From a virus: a DNA stretch of 21,624 bases. Under the pieces are notes generated by a model that did not search any database, was not told where the DNA came from, and saw nothing but the letters and a program-made list of their open reading frames with translations. The first letter of the stretch is position 1; every line of letters begins with the position of its first letter. The stretch is taken from IMG/VR virus record IMGVR_UViG_3300034050_000128, positions 1 to 21,624 of that record; one strand, written 5' to 3'. Position numbers and translations under genes: made by a program. Shown here piece by piece: positions 12,645 to 20,368 of this stretch.

Positions 12645-12888
12645 GACACCCGCATGGACCCGATCTGAAGGACAGGATGCGAGCGGCGGGCTGAACGCCA
12701 AGGGCAGGGCGTCTGCCAAGGCGCAGGGCATGAACCTGAAGCCGCCAGCGCCCAATCCCAAGACGGAGAAGGACGCTGGCCGCAAGAAGTCGTTTTGCTC
12801 GCGTATGAGTGGGATGCCGGGACCGATGAAAGATGATAAGGGTAAGCCTACCAGAAAAGCCCTGTCTCTCCGAAAGTGGGATTGCTGA
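12637..12888 (+). CDS. DUF6321-like basic phage protein
   Basis: An 83-residue very basic protein overlapping the previous gene by 8 bases. The sequence GLNAKGRASAKAQGMNLKPP, then RKKSFCSRMSGM and the ending TRKALSLRKWDC, follows the pattern of the family I know as DUF6321 (G-L-x-A-K-G-R ... S-F-C-x-R-M-x-G-M ... K-A-L-R-K-W-x-C), common in phages of aquatic bacteria. Two conserved Cys are present (in SFCSRM and at the very C-terminus). No function is known to me. High charge suggests nucleic-acid binding or an internal head protein; both are guesses. Confidence 0.75.
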   Translation: MPKTPAWTRSEGQDASGGLNAKGRASAKAQGMNLKPPAPNPKTEKDAGRKKSFCSRMSGMPGPMKDDKGKPTRKALSLRKWDC

Positions 12889-12891
12889 TCC

Positions 12892-13572
12892 ATGACAACC
12901 AGTGGCACCTACGACTTCAACCCGAGTTTGGGCGAGATCACGATCTACGCCTACATGAACATCGGCATTCGCCCGACCTCCATCGTGCAAGAGCACATGG
13001 AGAGCGCACGGATGGCGATGAATTTTATGTTGTCGCGTTGGTCGAACGAGGGTGTAAATTTGTGGGCAGTTGACCTCATAGAGACGCCATTGGTGCAGGG
13101 TCAAGCCACCTACAACGTCGATCCCACCACCGTGATGATCCTCGACGCCTACATCCGCACAAACAACGTCGACAGGCCGATCATGCCGGTCAGCCGGACG
13201 GAATATGCATCGTACTCTACAAAGAGCACGCAGGGTTTTCCGACCGTCTTCTGGTTTGATCGGCTGACCGCGCCGACCGTCACTCTCTGGCCGGTGCCAG
13301 CCGATACCGGCGCGCAGACCCTCCGCTACTACCGGGTCCGGCGCATCCAAGACGCCAACCTTGCCAACGGGCAGAACGTCGAAATCCCGTACAGGTGGCT
13401 TGAAGCACTGGCAGACGGCCTGACCTACCGGTTGGCGCGCATCTGGAACCCGCAGATCGCCGTGGCCCTGAAGGGTCAGGCAGATGAGAGCTACAACGTC
13501 GCCGCGTTCCAAGACGTCGAGAACGTCAACACCTTCATCTCCCCGATGATCGGGTCTTATTTCCGGAACTGA
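12892..13572 (+). CDS. Head-tail connector/adaptor-like protein
   Basis: A 226-residue protein starting 3 bases after the previous stop. The N-terminus (TYDFNPSLGEITIYAYMNIG) and the helix with EHMESARMAMNFMLSRWSNEGVNLW are typical of a conserved phage family encoded among head-tail joining genes. A beta-rich middle with TVFWFDRL and VTLWPVPADTG follows, then a long helix (YRWLEALADGLTYRLARIW) and a C-terminal FISPMIG. From memory these resemble podovirus adaptor or tail-tubular proteins that form a ring below the portal. A second adaptor-like gene lies at 16976, so the window would supply two successive connector rings. Exact role inferred. Confidence 0.68.
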   Translation: MTTSGTYDFNPSLGEITIYAYMNIGIRPTSIVQEHMESARMAMNFMLSRWSNEGVNLWAVDLIETPLVQGQATYNVDPTTVMILDAYIRTNNVDRPIMPVSRTEYASYSTKSTQGFPTVFWFDRLTAPTVTLWPVPADTGAQTLRYYRVRRIQDANLANGQNVEIPYRWLEALADGLTYRLARIWNPQIAVALKGQADESYNVAAFQDVENVNTFISPMIGSYFRN

Positions 13573-13575
13573 CCT

Positions 13576-14316
13576 ATGTTTTATGTCTATGAGCACTGGA
13601 GGCCCGACCGAGACGAGTGCTTCTACGTCGGCAAAGGCATGGGCGGACGCGCAAACAAGATGCGCGACAGGAACCTGCACCACAGGGCTATCGTGAAGAA
13701 GCTGTCTGCCTTGGGCATGGCGGTGGAAGTCCGCATGGTCGCAACTGGTCTGGACGAAGAAACCGCTTTCGAGATTGAGGTGGAGCGCATCGCTTTTTGG
13801 CGTGCAGCTGGCATCGATCTGGCCAACAAGACCAACGGCGGCGATGGCGTGAGCGGGCTTCCCGCTTACAATAGAAAGCCAGTAATTTCTCTTGAAACAG
13901 GTGAAATATTCGAAAGCGCATCTGCAGCGGGAAGAAGATTTAACATTCTAGGAAGCAGCGTGGCTGAAGCGTGCTCAGGTAGGTCGGAAGCCGCCAGCGG
14001 TCTTAGATTTGCCTACATTTGCTCCCCGCACTTGGCAAAAGACCCGGTGGAGCAGGCGAGGAAGAGAAAAAAGTCAACCTCTAACAGCACAAACACCGTA
14101 ATAGAGAACGGCAGAGACAGGATAGGTAGGTCTGCAGCTGGCCCAGCCTCTGCTTCTAGGATGGTTGTGTGTGTTGACACTGGTGACGTCTTCCCGTCAG
14201 CAAGCGCAGCAGCGAAGCACTTCGATGTGTGCAAAAGTTCCTTGATTGAGCTATGTTTGGGAAAAAATGGACGCCGCAGGGTTGGCGGACTTGTCTTTAA
14301 GTATGGAGACACCTGA
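13576..14316 (+). CDS. GIY-YIG homing endonuclease with two NUMOD1-like modules
   Basis: A 246-residue protein. The nuclease domain is at residues 1-93: FYVYEH (3-8) stands for the GIY strand, FYVGKG (16-21) for YIG, R25 fits the catalytic Arg, E68 or E70 in FEIEVERIAFW the metal-binding Glu, and KTNGGDG (85-91) the conserved Asn region. Two similar DNA-binding-like modules follow, 101-148 (PVISLETGEIFESASAAGRRF) and 195-243 (CVDTGDVFPSASAAAKHF), each a short beta piece plus helix-turn-helix, joined by a basic, Ser-rich linker. Such free-standing genes spread between phages by cutting unoccupied sites. Codon use turns A/T-richer after about 13860, so the two halves may differ in origin. The stop overlaps the next ATG (TGATG). 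Confidence 0.88.
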   Translation: MFYVYEHWRPDRDECFYVGKGMGGRANKMRDRNLHHRAIVKKLSALGMAVEVRMVATGLDEETAFEIEVERIAFWRAAGIDLANKTNGGDGVSGLPAYNRKPVISLETGEIFESASAAGRRFNILGSSVAEACSGRSEAASGLRFAYICSPHLAKDPVEQARKRKKSTSNSTNTVIENGRDRIGRSAAGPASASRMVVCVDTGDVFPSASAAAKHFDVCKSSLIELCLGKNGRRRVGGLVFKYGDT

Positions 14317-14816
14317 TGGGATATGCATCCAAGGCTGGTAGGGCTAGAACAAACCCCTCGTCTCCCGCTGCCCATGCGATCTGCGACCGCTGTGGTGGCA
14401 GGTTTAACCACGTCGATCTGTCGTTCCAGTACGACTGGGCTGGCGCTGCGATGATCAAGAAGAGCATTCTCGTCTGCCGCACGTGCATGGACCGGGCCCA
14501 GCCGCAGCTTCGCTCCATCGTACTGCCTGCCGATCCGCCGCCAATCATGAACCCACGGCCCGAGAACTACGCCAACCTGTCGACGGACTTCCGGGTCACC
14601 TCTGGGCTGAACACGGTCAACTTCAAGACTGGCATCCCCGTGCCGGGTGGCGACTTCCGGATCACCGAGAACGACAACAACCGCGTCACCCAGCAGACTG
14701 GTTTTGCTGACGGAAGCTTGAACGAGCGGCCCGGAACCGATCCCAACGCACCCGGTGACAGCGACCCCGGTTTGCCTTATGGTAACACAACAGTTCCAGA
14801 GACAGGGCCGATCTGA
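14316..14816 (+). CDS. Four-cysteine zinc-finger-like phage protein
   Basis: A 166-residue protein in a TGATG overlap with the homing endonuclease gene. Its first 60 residues hold two CxxC knuckles, C23/C26 (ICDRCGGRF) and C54/C57 (VCRTCMD), around an FQYDWAGA segment, a likely single zinc site. The central part IVLPADPPPIMNPRPENY is well known to me from phage hypothetical proteins beginning MGYASK-GRA. The C-terminal half is polar and disordered with DFRITENDNNR. The next gene starts in a TGATG overlap. Function unknown; position between connector and fibre genes suggests a minor virion or assembly role. Confidence 0.72.
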   Translation: MGYASKAGRARTNPSSPAAHAICDRCGGRFNHVDLSFQYDWAGAAMIKKSILVCRTCMDRAQPQLRSIVLPADPPPIMNPRPENYANLSTDFRVTSGLNTVNFKTGIPVPGGDFRITENDNNRVTQQTGFADGSLNERPGTDPNAPGDSDPGLPYGNTTVPETGPI

Positions 14817-15550
14817 TGGCGAACGTACAAATCCCGAACCTGCCCGCCGTTGCCGCCCTTGCCGGACCGGAGCTTTTCGAGGGCGTTCAGGCTGGAGTGT
14901 CGGTCAAGATCAGCTTGGCGCAGATCATCGCCGCATCTGCCGCAGGTCTCCCCACCGCGCTTCCCATCCCGATCACGGCAGGTGGAACTGGTGCCGATAC
15001 AGACGCCGGTGCCCGTGCGAACCTTGGCCTCGGGACCATCGCCATCCAGAACTCCAGTGCCGTTGCCATCAGCGGCGGCAGCCTCAACGCGACGTCTGTG
15101 GGTGGCATCACCCCGTCGTCTGGGGCCTTCACCTCCGTCACCACGCCAGCCGTGACAAGCACCGGGGCGATCACCGTCTCGACCAATGGTGCCGTCAAAC
15201 AGACCTACAATACCGACAATGTCATTCTTTCGGCTCAGGGCGATCCGACCGTTCTCAACGGATCGACGACCCTTACTGCGGCGCAGATCGCCACGGGTAT
15301 CATTCAATACACCGGCGCTTCCAATACATTGACGCTCCCGCTTGGGACGGCACTGGACACGTATTATTCTGCAAATGTTGACATGGCCTTCGACTTTTCA
15401 ATCATTCACACCGGCTCTGGGAACGTAACCATTGGCGTCAACACTGGTGTGACCAGTATCGGCTCCTTGGCGACGTCAAACGGAAACTCCTCCCGCTGGA
15501 GACTTCGCAGGACCGGCATTGCAACTTGGATCATTTACCGCATTTCTTGA
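14816..15550 (+). CDS. Phage fibre / appendage protein
   Basis: A 244-residue protein starting in a TGATG overlap. The N-terminus MANVQIPNLPAVAAL with ELFEGVQAG and VKISLAQI is an attachment domain often seen in phage fibre proteins. It is followed by the GGTGADTDAGARANLGLGTIA motif typical of tail-fibre repeats, then a Ser/Thr/Gly-rich beta region (ISGGSLNATSVGG, SGAFTSVT) and a C-terminal beta domain (NTLTLPLGTALD, then SRWRLRRTG). Likely a short fibre or an adaptor carrying a larger fibre. It is followed by the lysis genes. Confidence 0.75.
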   Translation: MANVQIPNLPAVAALAGPELFEGVQAGVSVKISLAQIIAASAAGLPTALPIPITAGGTGADTDAGARANLGLGTIAIQNSSAVAISGGSLNATSVGGITPSSGAFTSVTTPAVTSTGAITVSTNGAVKQTYNTDNVILSAQGDPTVLNGSTTLTAAQIATGIIQYTGASNTLTLPLGTALDTYYSANVDMAFDFSIIHTGSGNVTIGVNTGVTSIGSLATSNGNSSRWRLRRTGIATWIIYRIS

Positions 15551-15588
15551 TGTTTGGGGATGTTCCGGAACAATCTCGGAGCTTTGTG

Positions 15589-15996
15589 ATGGAGAAGAAG
15601 AGGTTGAAGGACGTACTTGCAGACCACGCCAAGGATTGGACAACCTTGGCACTGGCGGGTCTTGGAATATCTTTTTCCCCATATGAATGGGTCGGTGGCA
15701 TCTTCCTTGCCATCGCCGGTGCCACGTTTGCCATGCGGTCGGAGCCCGAGCAGGACCAGCGGGAACTCTGGCTGGTGATACTGGGCGCGTTCCTTGCTTC
15801 GCACCTTGCCGGTATAGTCTCGCACCGAATGTTTCCGGGCTTCCCGGTGCAGGTTGCGATGTTTGCGGCGGGGTTCTTCTCCAGACGGTTGACACGCTTT
15901 GCCCTTCGCTTCGCTGGAATGCTTGAGAGCAAGAGCGACAAAATTGCAGATAAGGTGATCGACACCTTCATTCCGGGGAAAGACGACGATGAGTGA
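15589..15996 (+). CDS. Holin-like membrane protein
   Basis: A 135-residue protein from the ATG at 15589, supported by GGAG with a 7-base spacer. An upstream in-frame ATG at 15550 overlaps the previous stop and would add 13 residues. Hydrophobic segments lie at about 17-48 (TTLALAGLGISF, then WVGGIFLAIAGATFAM), 59-78 (LWLVILGAFLASHLAGIV) and 84-98 (VQVAMFAAGFF), with charged ends (KDVLADHAKDW, and GKDDDE at the C-terminus). Place directly before the endolysin, with an 8-base overlap, makes holin the best call. No family signature is recognised. Two start sites 39 bases apart are reminiscent of dual-start holin/antiholin genes but prove nothing. Confidence 0.72.
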   Translation: MEKKRLKDVLADHAKDWTTLALAGLGISFSPYEWVGGIFLAIAGATFAMRSEPEQDQRELWLVILGAFLASHLAGIVSHRMFPGFPVQVAMFAAGFFSRRLTRFALRFAGMLESKSDKIADKVIDTFIPGKDDDE

Positions 15997-16480
15997 TCTC
16001 CCGTGGATGGTAGAAGCCAAGAAGGTCATGGGCCTTCACGAAGACAGAGATCGCGCTGTCTTGGCCAAGTGGCTGAAGAGCGACGGCAAGACGCTAGGAG
16101 ACCCGTCCAAGCTGCCATGGTGCGGCGACTTCGTGGACACCGCCATCGAGCTTGCGCTTCCTGACGAACCGCGCCCCGGAAAGCTGGGCGAGAACCCCTA
16201 CTGGGCGCTGAACTGGCTGCTGTTCGGCAAGGCCTGCAACCCCGCGTACGGTGCTGTGGTAGCGTTTGAGCGCCCCGGTGGCGGCCATGTCGGCTTTTTG
16301 GTGGGACAGGACGAGAAGCGGTTCTACGTCCTTGGGGGCAATCAGGGCGACACCGTCAGCGTCACGCCAATCGACAGGGGTCGCGCTCGTGGATACCGCT
16401 GGCCCACAACCTACAAGGGACGTCCCGGCGACCTTCCGCAAATGAAGAGCGCCACGGCGTCGTCCAAAAACGAAGCATGA
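15989..16480 (+). CDS. Endolysin, TIGR02594-type cysteine peptidase/amidase
   Basis: A 163-residue protein that overlaps the holin gene by 8 bases. The order of motifs is that of TIGR02594 (CHAP/NlpC-P60-like) proteins: LPWCGDFVDTAIE with nucleophile C45, then GAVVAFERPGGGHVGFLVG with H100, and YVLGGNQGDTVSV with N118 as the third polar residue. It probably cuts peptide or amide bonds in peptidoglycan. There is no signal peptide, so release would depend on the upstream holin. The C-terminus is polar. The spanin genes follow immediately, with an ATGA overlap at 16477. Confidence 0.88.
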   Translation: MSDLPWMVEAKKVMGLHEDRDRAVLAKWLKSDGKTLGDPSKLPWCGDFVDTAIELALPDEPRPGKLGENPYWALNWLLFGKACNPAYGAVVAFERPGGGHVGFLVGQDEKRFYVLGGNQGDTVSVTPIDRGRARGYRWPTTYKGRPGDLPQMKSATASSKNEA

Positions 16481-16773
16481 TGCGGCACTGGTTTCTGATC
16501 GCAGCCCTGATCGGGGTGATACTTTCAGGCACCATTGGGTACGGTCTGGGGGTCAGAATTGAAACAGGTCGGGCTGCAGTGTCGCTGGCGAAAGCTCAGA
16601 AAGATGCTTTTCGTGCTGCAGAGATCGCCAGTGAGGCAGAAGAGAAACGGCTCAACGCGGAATTCCAGCGTGCCCAAGCAATGATCCAGCTGGAGGATGA
16701 GGCAAATGCGGATGTCGGTGCCAATCTTGTCTGCCTTGGTGCTGACAGCGTCATGCGCCTCAAGAAGCGTTGA
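16477..16773 (+). CDS. Rz: Inner-membrane spanin (Rz-like)
   Basis: A 98-residue protein (97 if the second ATG at 16480 is used) starting in an overlap with the endolysin stop. One N-terminal transmembrane segment (about 5-25, FLIAALIGVILSGTIGYGLG) is followed by a charged coiled coil (about 30-75, rich in Ala, Glu, Lys and Arg) that would cross the periplasm. This is the classic Rz layout, and an overlapping lipoprotein gene in another frame follows. Its partner is the product at 16697. It would fuse inner and outer membranes at the last step of lysis in a Gram-negative host. The name is by architecture, not by sequence identity to lambda Rz. Confidence 0.82.
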   Translation: MMRHWFLIAALIGVILSGTIGYGLGVRIETGRAAVSLAKAQKDAFRAAEIASEAEEKRLNAEFQRAQAMIQLEDEANADVGANLVCLGADSVMRLKKR

Positions 16774-16951
16774 ACCCATCCCGATACTGCCGCCGCCCAG
16801 CCTCACAGCCCCCTGCGCACCGCCCGTCAGCTTGCCAGAGGGAGCCATGACGCAGGCAGAGGTGGAGAAGGCGTGGGGGCGCGACAGGTCAGCCCTGAGG
16901 ACGTGCGCTGAGCGGCATCAGGCACTCGCCAGCTGGCCACAATTGGGATAG
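16697..16951 (+). CDS. Rz1: Outer-membrane spanin lipoprotein (Rz1-like), overlapping Rz
   Basis: Up to 84 residues, starting in a different frame inside the Rz-like gene and running 178 bases past its end. The N-terminus is a short lipoprotein signal (MSVPILSALVLTASC when started at 16712), with lipobox TASC and Cys20 in the longest form. Starts at 16697, 16706 and 16712 are all possible. A Pro-rich stretch follows (PIPILPPPSLTAPCAPP), typical of Rz1 proteins, then a helical C-terminus. The lipid would anchor it in the outer membrane, where it binds the inner spanin. The partial embedding of the gene matches the known 'overlapping' spanin class. Confidence 0.82.
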   Translation: MRQMRMSVPILSALVLTASCASRSVEPIPILPPPSLTAPCAPPVSLPEGAMTQAEVEKAWGRDRSALRTCAERHQALASWPQLG

Positions 16952-16975
16952 GATGCCGCAAAACGAGGTGATGCC

Positions 16976-17725
16976 GTGGCCGGACTGACCTATACGACCT
17001 ACCTGAACCAGATCGCCCAGATGGCGGTGGTCGCTGTCGATGACGTGAACTTCTTGGAGATCGCGCCGTCCATGATCGATTACGCCGAGCTTCGCATCTA
17101 CCGCGATCTCGATCTGATGTTCACCTCCACGTCGATCCATGGTCCCACCATCGGTCTGGCAGCTGGCAACCGGAACCTCACCTTCCCCATGACGCTGCCA
17201 GACAACAGCGGCTCCATCGTGGTGACAGAGCAGCTGAACCTGATCCTGCCGGTTGGGGTCAACAACCCGGACGATCCGACTGCGTCCCGCGTGCAGCTGC
17301 TCCCGACCACCAAGGAGTTTCTGGACGCGGTGTACGGGTCGAACGCCTCTGGCAACCGTGGGCAGCCGAAGTACTTTGCGCCGTTCAACGAGAACCTGTT
17401 CTTCGTCGGGCCCGTCCCTGACGCTGCGTACAGCGTGGAAGTGGTGGCGACATATCGACCCAACACCCTGTCGGCAGCCAACACCCCGACGTTTATCAGC
17501 CAGTACCTGCCCGATCTCTTCATCATGGCATCGATGATCTACATCTCCGCGTACCAGCGGAACTTTGGCCGCCAGTCGGATGACCCTCAGATGGCACAGA
17601 GCTACGAGGGGCAGTACAAGGCCCTCCTCAGCGGCGCTGCGGTCGAGGAAGCCCGCAAGAAGTTCGAAGGACCGGGCTGGACGTCGCAGTCCCCAGCACC
17701 GGTCGCCTCGCCGACAAGGGGATAA
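16976..17725 (+). CDS. Phage adaptor / tail tubular A-like protein
   Basis: A 249-residue protein with a GTG start; GAGG lies 7 bases before it and no good ATG is near. The N-terminal helices (LNQIAQM, then MIDYAELRIYRDLDL at 33-47) lead into beta segments (NRNLTFPMTLP), QPKYFAPFNENLFFVGPVPDAAYSVEVV and a C-terminal helix (YEGQYKALLSGAAVEEARKKF). This order is that of phage adaptor proteins related to T7 gp11, which form a ring between portal and nozzle in short-tailed phages. The next gene, four bases downstream, encodes a nozzle-like protein, which supports the call. The family is remembered, not searched. Confidence 0.8.
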   Translation: MAGLTYTTYLNQIAQMAVVAVDDVNFLEIAPSMIDYAELRIYRDLDLMFTSTSIHGPTIGLAAGNRNLTFPMTLPDNSGSIVVTEQLNLILPVGVNNPDDPTASRVQLLPTTKEFLDAVYGSNASGNRGQPKYFAPFNENLFFVGPVPDAAYSVEVVATYRPNTLSAANTPTFISQYLPDLFIMASMIYISAYQRNFGRQSDDPQMAQSYEGQYKALLSGAAVEEARKKFEGPGWTSQSPAPVASPTRG

Positions 17726-17728
17726 GAC

Positions 17729-20020
17729 ATGCCGCACGCGTCACTGAAGCTGATCCCCGGCGTCGATCAGAACCGTACCCCCGCGCTGAACGAAGCTGCG
17801 ATCTCCGAAAGCAACCTGATCAGGTTCGTGCCAGATCGGAATGGCACAGCCCTGCCGCAGAAGCTGGGTGGATGGACGAAGTTCCTGTCACAGCCCCTCA
17901 CCGCCACAGTCAGGGCGCTGCACGCTTGGGCCGACACGAACAGCAACTCTTTCTTGGCCATGGGCGCTGAGAACGGTGTTTTTACCAGCGAAAGTGCCGG
18001 GTCCGCGCTCAACCGGTCGCCGCAATACTACACCGCGAACATAACGCCGAGCTTCGATACCGTAAGCGGATCGGCAATCGTGAAGGTCAACGACGCGGCG
18101 TCATTCGTGACATCGTACGACGCAATCTTCCTTGTGACCCCGATCAGTGTGGATGGCCTCATCCTGTCCGGCTTCTACAAGACGACAGCGTTCAACAGCG
18201 GTGCCTATGAGATCACCTCCACCAACATCCTTGGCGCAATCGTTCCCGCCACCTCGACGGTCACCGGTGGCGGCACTGTCCCAGAGTTCGACACAAACTC
18301 CGGAGACATCAACGTCGTCGTCACGCTGAACAACCACGGGTATGCAGCCGGTGCAAACTTTGCTGTCCTGATACCGACGACCGTTGGCGGCGTGACGCTC
18401 TACGGCAACTACATCATTCAGGACACCCCGGCACCGACCGCCAACACGTTCGTCATTGCCGCGCCATACGCTGCCACCTCGACGGCATCCGCCTTCATGA
18501 ATGGCGGCAAGGCACAGATCATCTACTACACCGGCCAGCAGGCTGTCCCGCCACCCGTCGGCTTCGGTGACGGTCTCTATGGTCTGGGCGACTTCGGCAC
18601 CGGCGTTTCCTTCACCGGTGGCCGCCAGTACGTCCCATCTGCGATTACCATGGTGGGGACCACCGCGACCGCCACCATCCCAGCCAACGTCTACGTCACG
18701 CCGGGATCGGTCATCACCATCGCTGGCACCACCCCGTCCGGGTACAATGGCTCTTGGGTGGTGACGTCGGCGGTTGCCGGAAGCGTCAGCAGCACCTTCA
18801 CATTCTCCCTTCCTTCAACACTTGGCCCGCAGACCGTCGCCGGGACGCTGAAGGTGAACCGCTGGGGCTTTGCCGGGACGACGGACTGGTCCCTCGACAA
18901 CTGGGGCGAATACCTCGTGGCCTGCCCACACATGGGCTCGATCTTCTACTGGAACACCGCCAGTGGGTCGGATCACTGCGACATCATGCCGAACGCGCCG
19001 CTTGTGAACGAAGGCATGTTCATTTCGATGCCGGAGCGGCAAGTCATCGCCTACGGGTCGACCTTCAACGGTATCCAAGACCCGCTTCTGGTCCGCTGGT
19101 GCGACGTGGGGAACTTCTCCAGCTGGGTGGGCACTGTCACCAATCAGGCTGGCTCGTACCGCATCCCGAAGGGTTCAATGATCGTGGGCGGCCTGCAGGG
19201 GCCCCAGCAGAGCTTGTTGTGGACCGACATTGCCCTGTGGTCGATGCAATACATCAGCCAGCCGTTCATCTACTCCTTCAACGAGATTGGCACCGGCTGC
19301 GGTCTGGTGGGACGCAAGGCTGCCGCCACCATGTCTGGGGTCGTCTACTGGATGTCCCAGAGCCAGTTCTTCCGTTTGTCTGGTGGGGGCCCCGAACCCA
19401 TCCAGTGCCCGATCTGGGACGTGATCTTCCAAGACATCGACACCGCCTACTGGCAGAACGTCCGGTGCGCGCCGAACAGCCGCTTCGGTGAGGTGTCTTG
19501 GTATTATCCCACGACTGGCTCTGGCGGCGTTCCGACAAAGTACGTAAAGTACAACACGCTCACCAACCAGTGGGACTTTGGGACGCTGGCCCGCACGGCT
19601 TGGATCGACCAAAGCGTCTTCGGGCCGCCGATTGGGGCTGGTGACAACCTGTTCATCTACCAGCATGAAACATCTACGGATGCCGACGGCGTGGCGATGA
19701 ATTCCAGCTTCAAGACTGGCTACTTTGCTCTGGCAGATGGCGACGAAAAGACGTTTCTCGACCAGCTGTGGCCAGACATGAAGTGGGGCTACTACAACGG
19801 TGTCCCTAGCGCGGACGTCTCGATCACGTTCTACACCACTGATTACCCCGGCCTGCCGCCCACGGTTCACGGGCCGTATCTGGTGACGCAGTCTTCGGAC
19901 TATATCACCCCAAGGATCAGGGCCCGACTGATCGCCATCGAAATCTCCAGCAATGACGTTGGCTCCTTCTGGCGACTTGGGAACATCCGGTATCGCGTCC
20001 AACAAGATGGGAAGTTCTGA
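17729..20020 (+). CDS. Large tail nozzle-like / tail tubular B-like protein
   Basis: A 763-residue protein starting 3 bases after the adaptor stop. The N-terminus LKLIPGVDQNRTPALNEAAIS with NLIRFVPDRNG and KLGGWTKF is the opening of podovirus tail-tube/nozzle proteins. The body has repeated beta-propeller-like strands (LGDFGTG, DWSLDNWGEYLVACPHMGSI, LLVRWCDVGNFSSW, FIYSFNEIGTGCG) and two inserted Ig-like stretches (about 175-255 and 300-370). The ending FWRLGNIRYRVQQDGKF is highly typical. It probably forms the tail nozzle below the adaptor ring, a role like T7 gp12. The stop shares its last base with the next ATG. Confidence 0.8.
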   Translation: MPHASLKLIPGVDQNRTPALNEAAISESNLIRFVPDRNGTALPQKLGGWTKFLSQPLTATVRALHAWADTNSNSFLAMGAENGVFTSESAGSALNRSPQYYTANITPSFDTVSGSAIVKVNDAASFVTSYDAIFLVTPISVDGLILSGFYKTTAFNSGAYEITSTNILGAIVPATSTVTGGGTVPEFDTNSGDINVVVTLNNHGYAAGANFAVLIPTTVGGVTLYGNYIIQDTPAPTANTFVIAAPYAATSTASAFMNGGKAQIIYYTGQQAVPPPVGFGDGLYGLGDFGTGVSFTGGRQYVPSAITMVGTTATATIPANVYVTPGSVITIAGTTPSGYNGSWVVTSAVAGSVSSTFTFSLPSTLGPQTVAGTLKVNRWGFAGTTDWSLDNWGEYLVACPHMGSIFYWNTASGSDHCDIMPNAPLVNEGMFISMPERQVIAYGSTFNGIQDPLLVRWCDVGNFSSWVGTVTNQAGSYRIPKGSMIVGGLQGPQQSLLWTDIALWSMQYISQPFIYSFNEIGTGCGLVGRKAAATMSGVVYWMSQSQFFRLSGGGPEPIQCPIWDVIFQDIDTAYWQNVRCAPNSRFGEVSWYYPTTGSGGVPTKYVKYNTLTNQWDFGTLARTAWIDQSVFGPPIGAGDNLFIYQHETSTDADGVAMNSSFKTGYFALADGDEKTFLDQLWPDMKWGYYNGVPSADVSITFYTTDYPGLPPTVHGPYLVTQSSDYITPRIRARLIAIEISSNDVGSFWRLGNIRYRVQQDGKF

Positions 20021-20361
20021 TGTCTTCGATTTCCGACATCCTCACAGCCACAAAGAACATCGTCACCGCGATCAACGGTCTGGGTCAGACGTATCTTCAG
20101 GTCTCGGGGACGAAGTCCCTCAAGGAAATCAGCGCCGCAACAGTTGTTCAGGTGGGGCAGGGCAGGCTGGTAAGGGTCATTGTGACGACAGCTGGAAGCG
20201 CTGCCGGGTCGATCTATGACGCTTCTGTTTCGTCTGCTACATCGTCGAAAATCTTCGTGATTGCCAACACGCTTGGGGTGACGGAGGTTAGCGTCCCTGT
20301 TGACAATGGAATTGTGGTCGCGCCCGGAACCGGGCAGGTCGTCACCGTCAGCTATTCGTGA
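20020..20361 (+). CDS. Small beta-rich phage protein, conserved
   Basis: A 113-residue protein starting in a TGATG overlap with the nozzle gene. An N-terminal helix (ISDILTATKNIVTAINGL) precedes a beta domain with SAATVVQVGQGRLVRVIVTTAG, then IFVIANTLGVTEVSVPVDNGIVVAPGTGQVVTVSYS. I recognise this wording from short proteins in many phages, where it occurs alone or as a domain of head or fibre proteins, but I know no established function. A virion surface or nozzle-associated role is plausible. Gene placement between nozzle and internal protein genes supports a structural part. Confidence 0.72.
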   Translation: MSSISDILTATKNIVTAINGLGQTYLQVSGTKSLKEISAATVVQVGQGRLVRVIVTTAGSAAGSIYDASVSSATSSKIFVIANTLGVTEVSVPVDNGIVVAPGTGQVVTVSYS

Positions 20362-20368
20362 GGTCACC

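Noticed and set aside
12574-13683. Long minus-strand ORF (369 codons) opposite the DUF6321-like and connector genes
   Set aside because: It overlaps four + strand genes with recognised wording and coupled starts. Its translation shows no family features.
18754-19491. + strand ORF of 245 codons inside the nozzle gene, other frame
   Set aside because: Rich in Arg, His and Gly and without structure-like wording; it is a shadow of the 763-residue nozzle-like gene.
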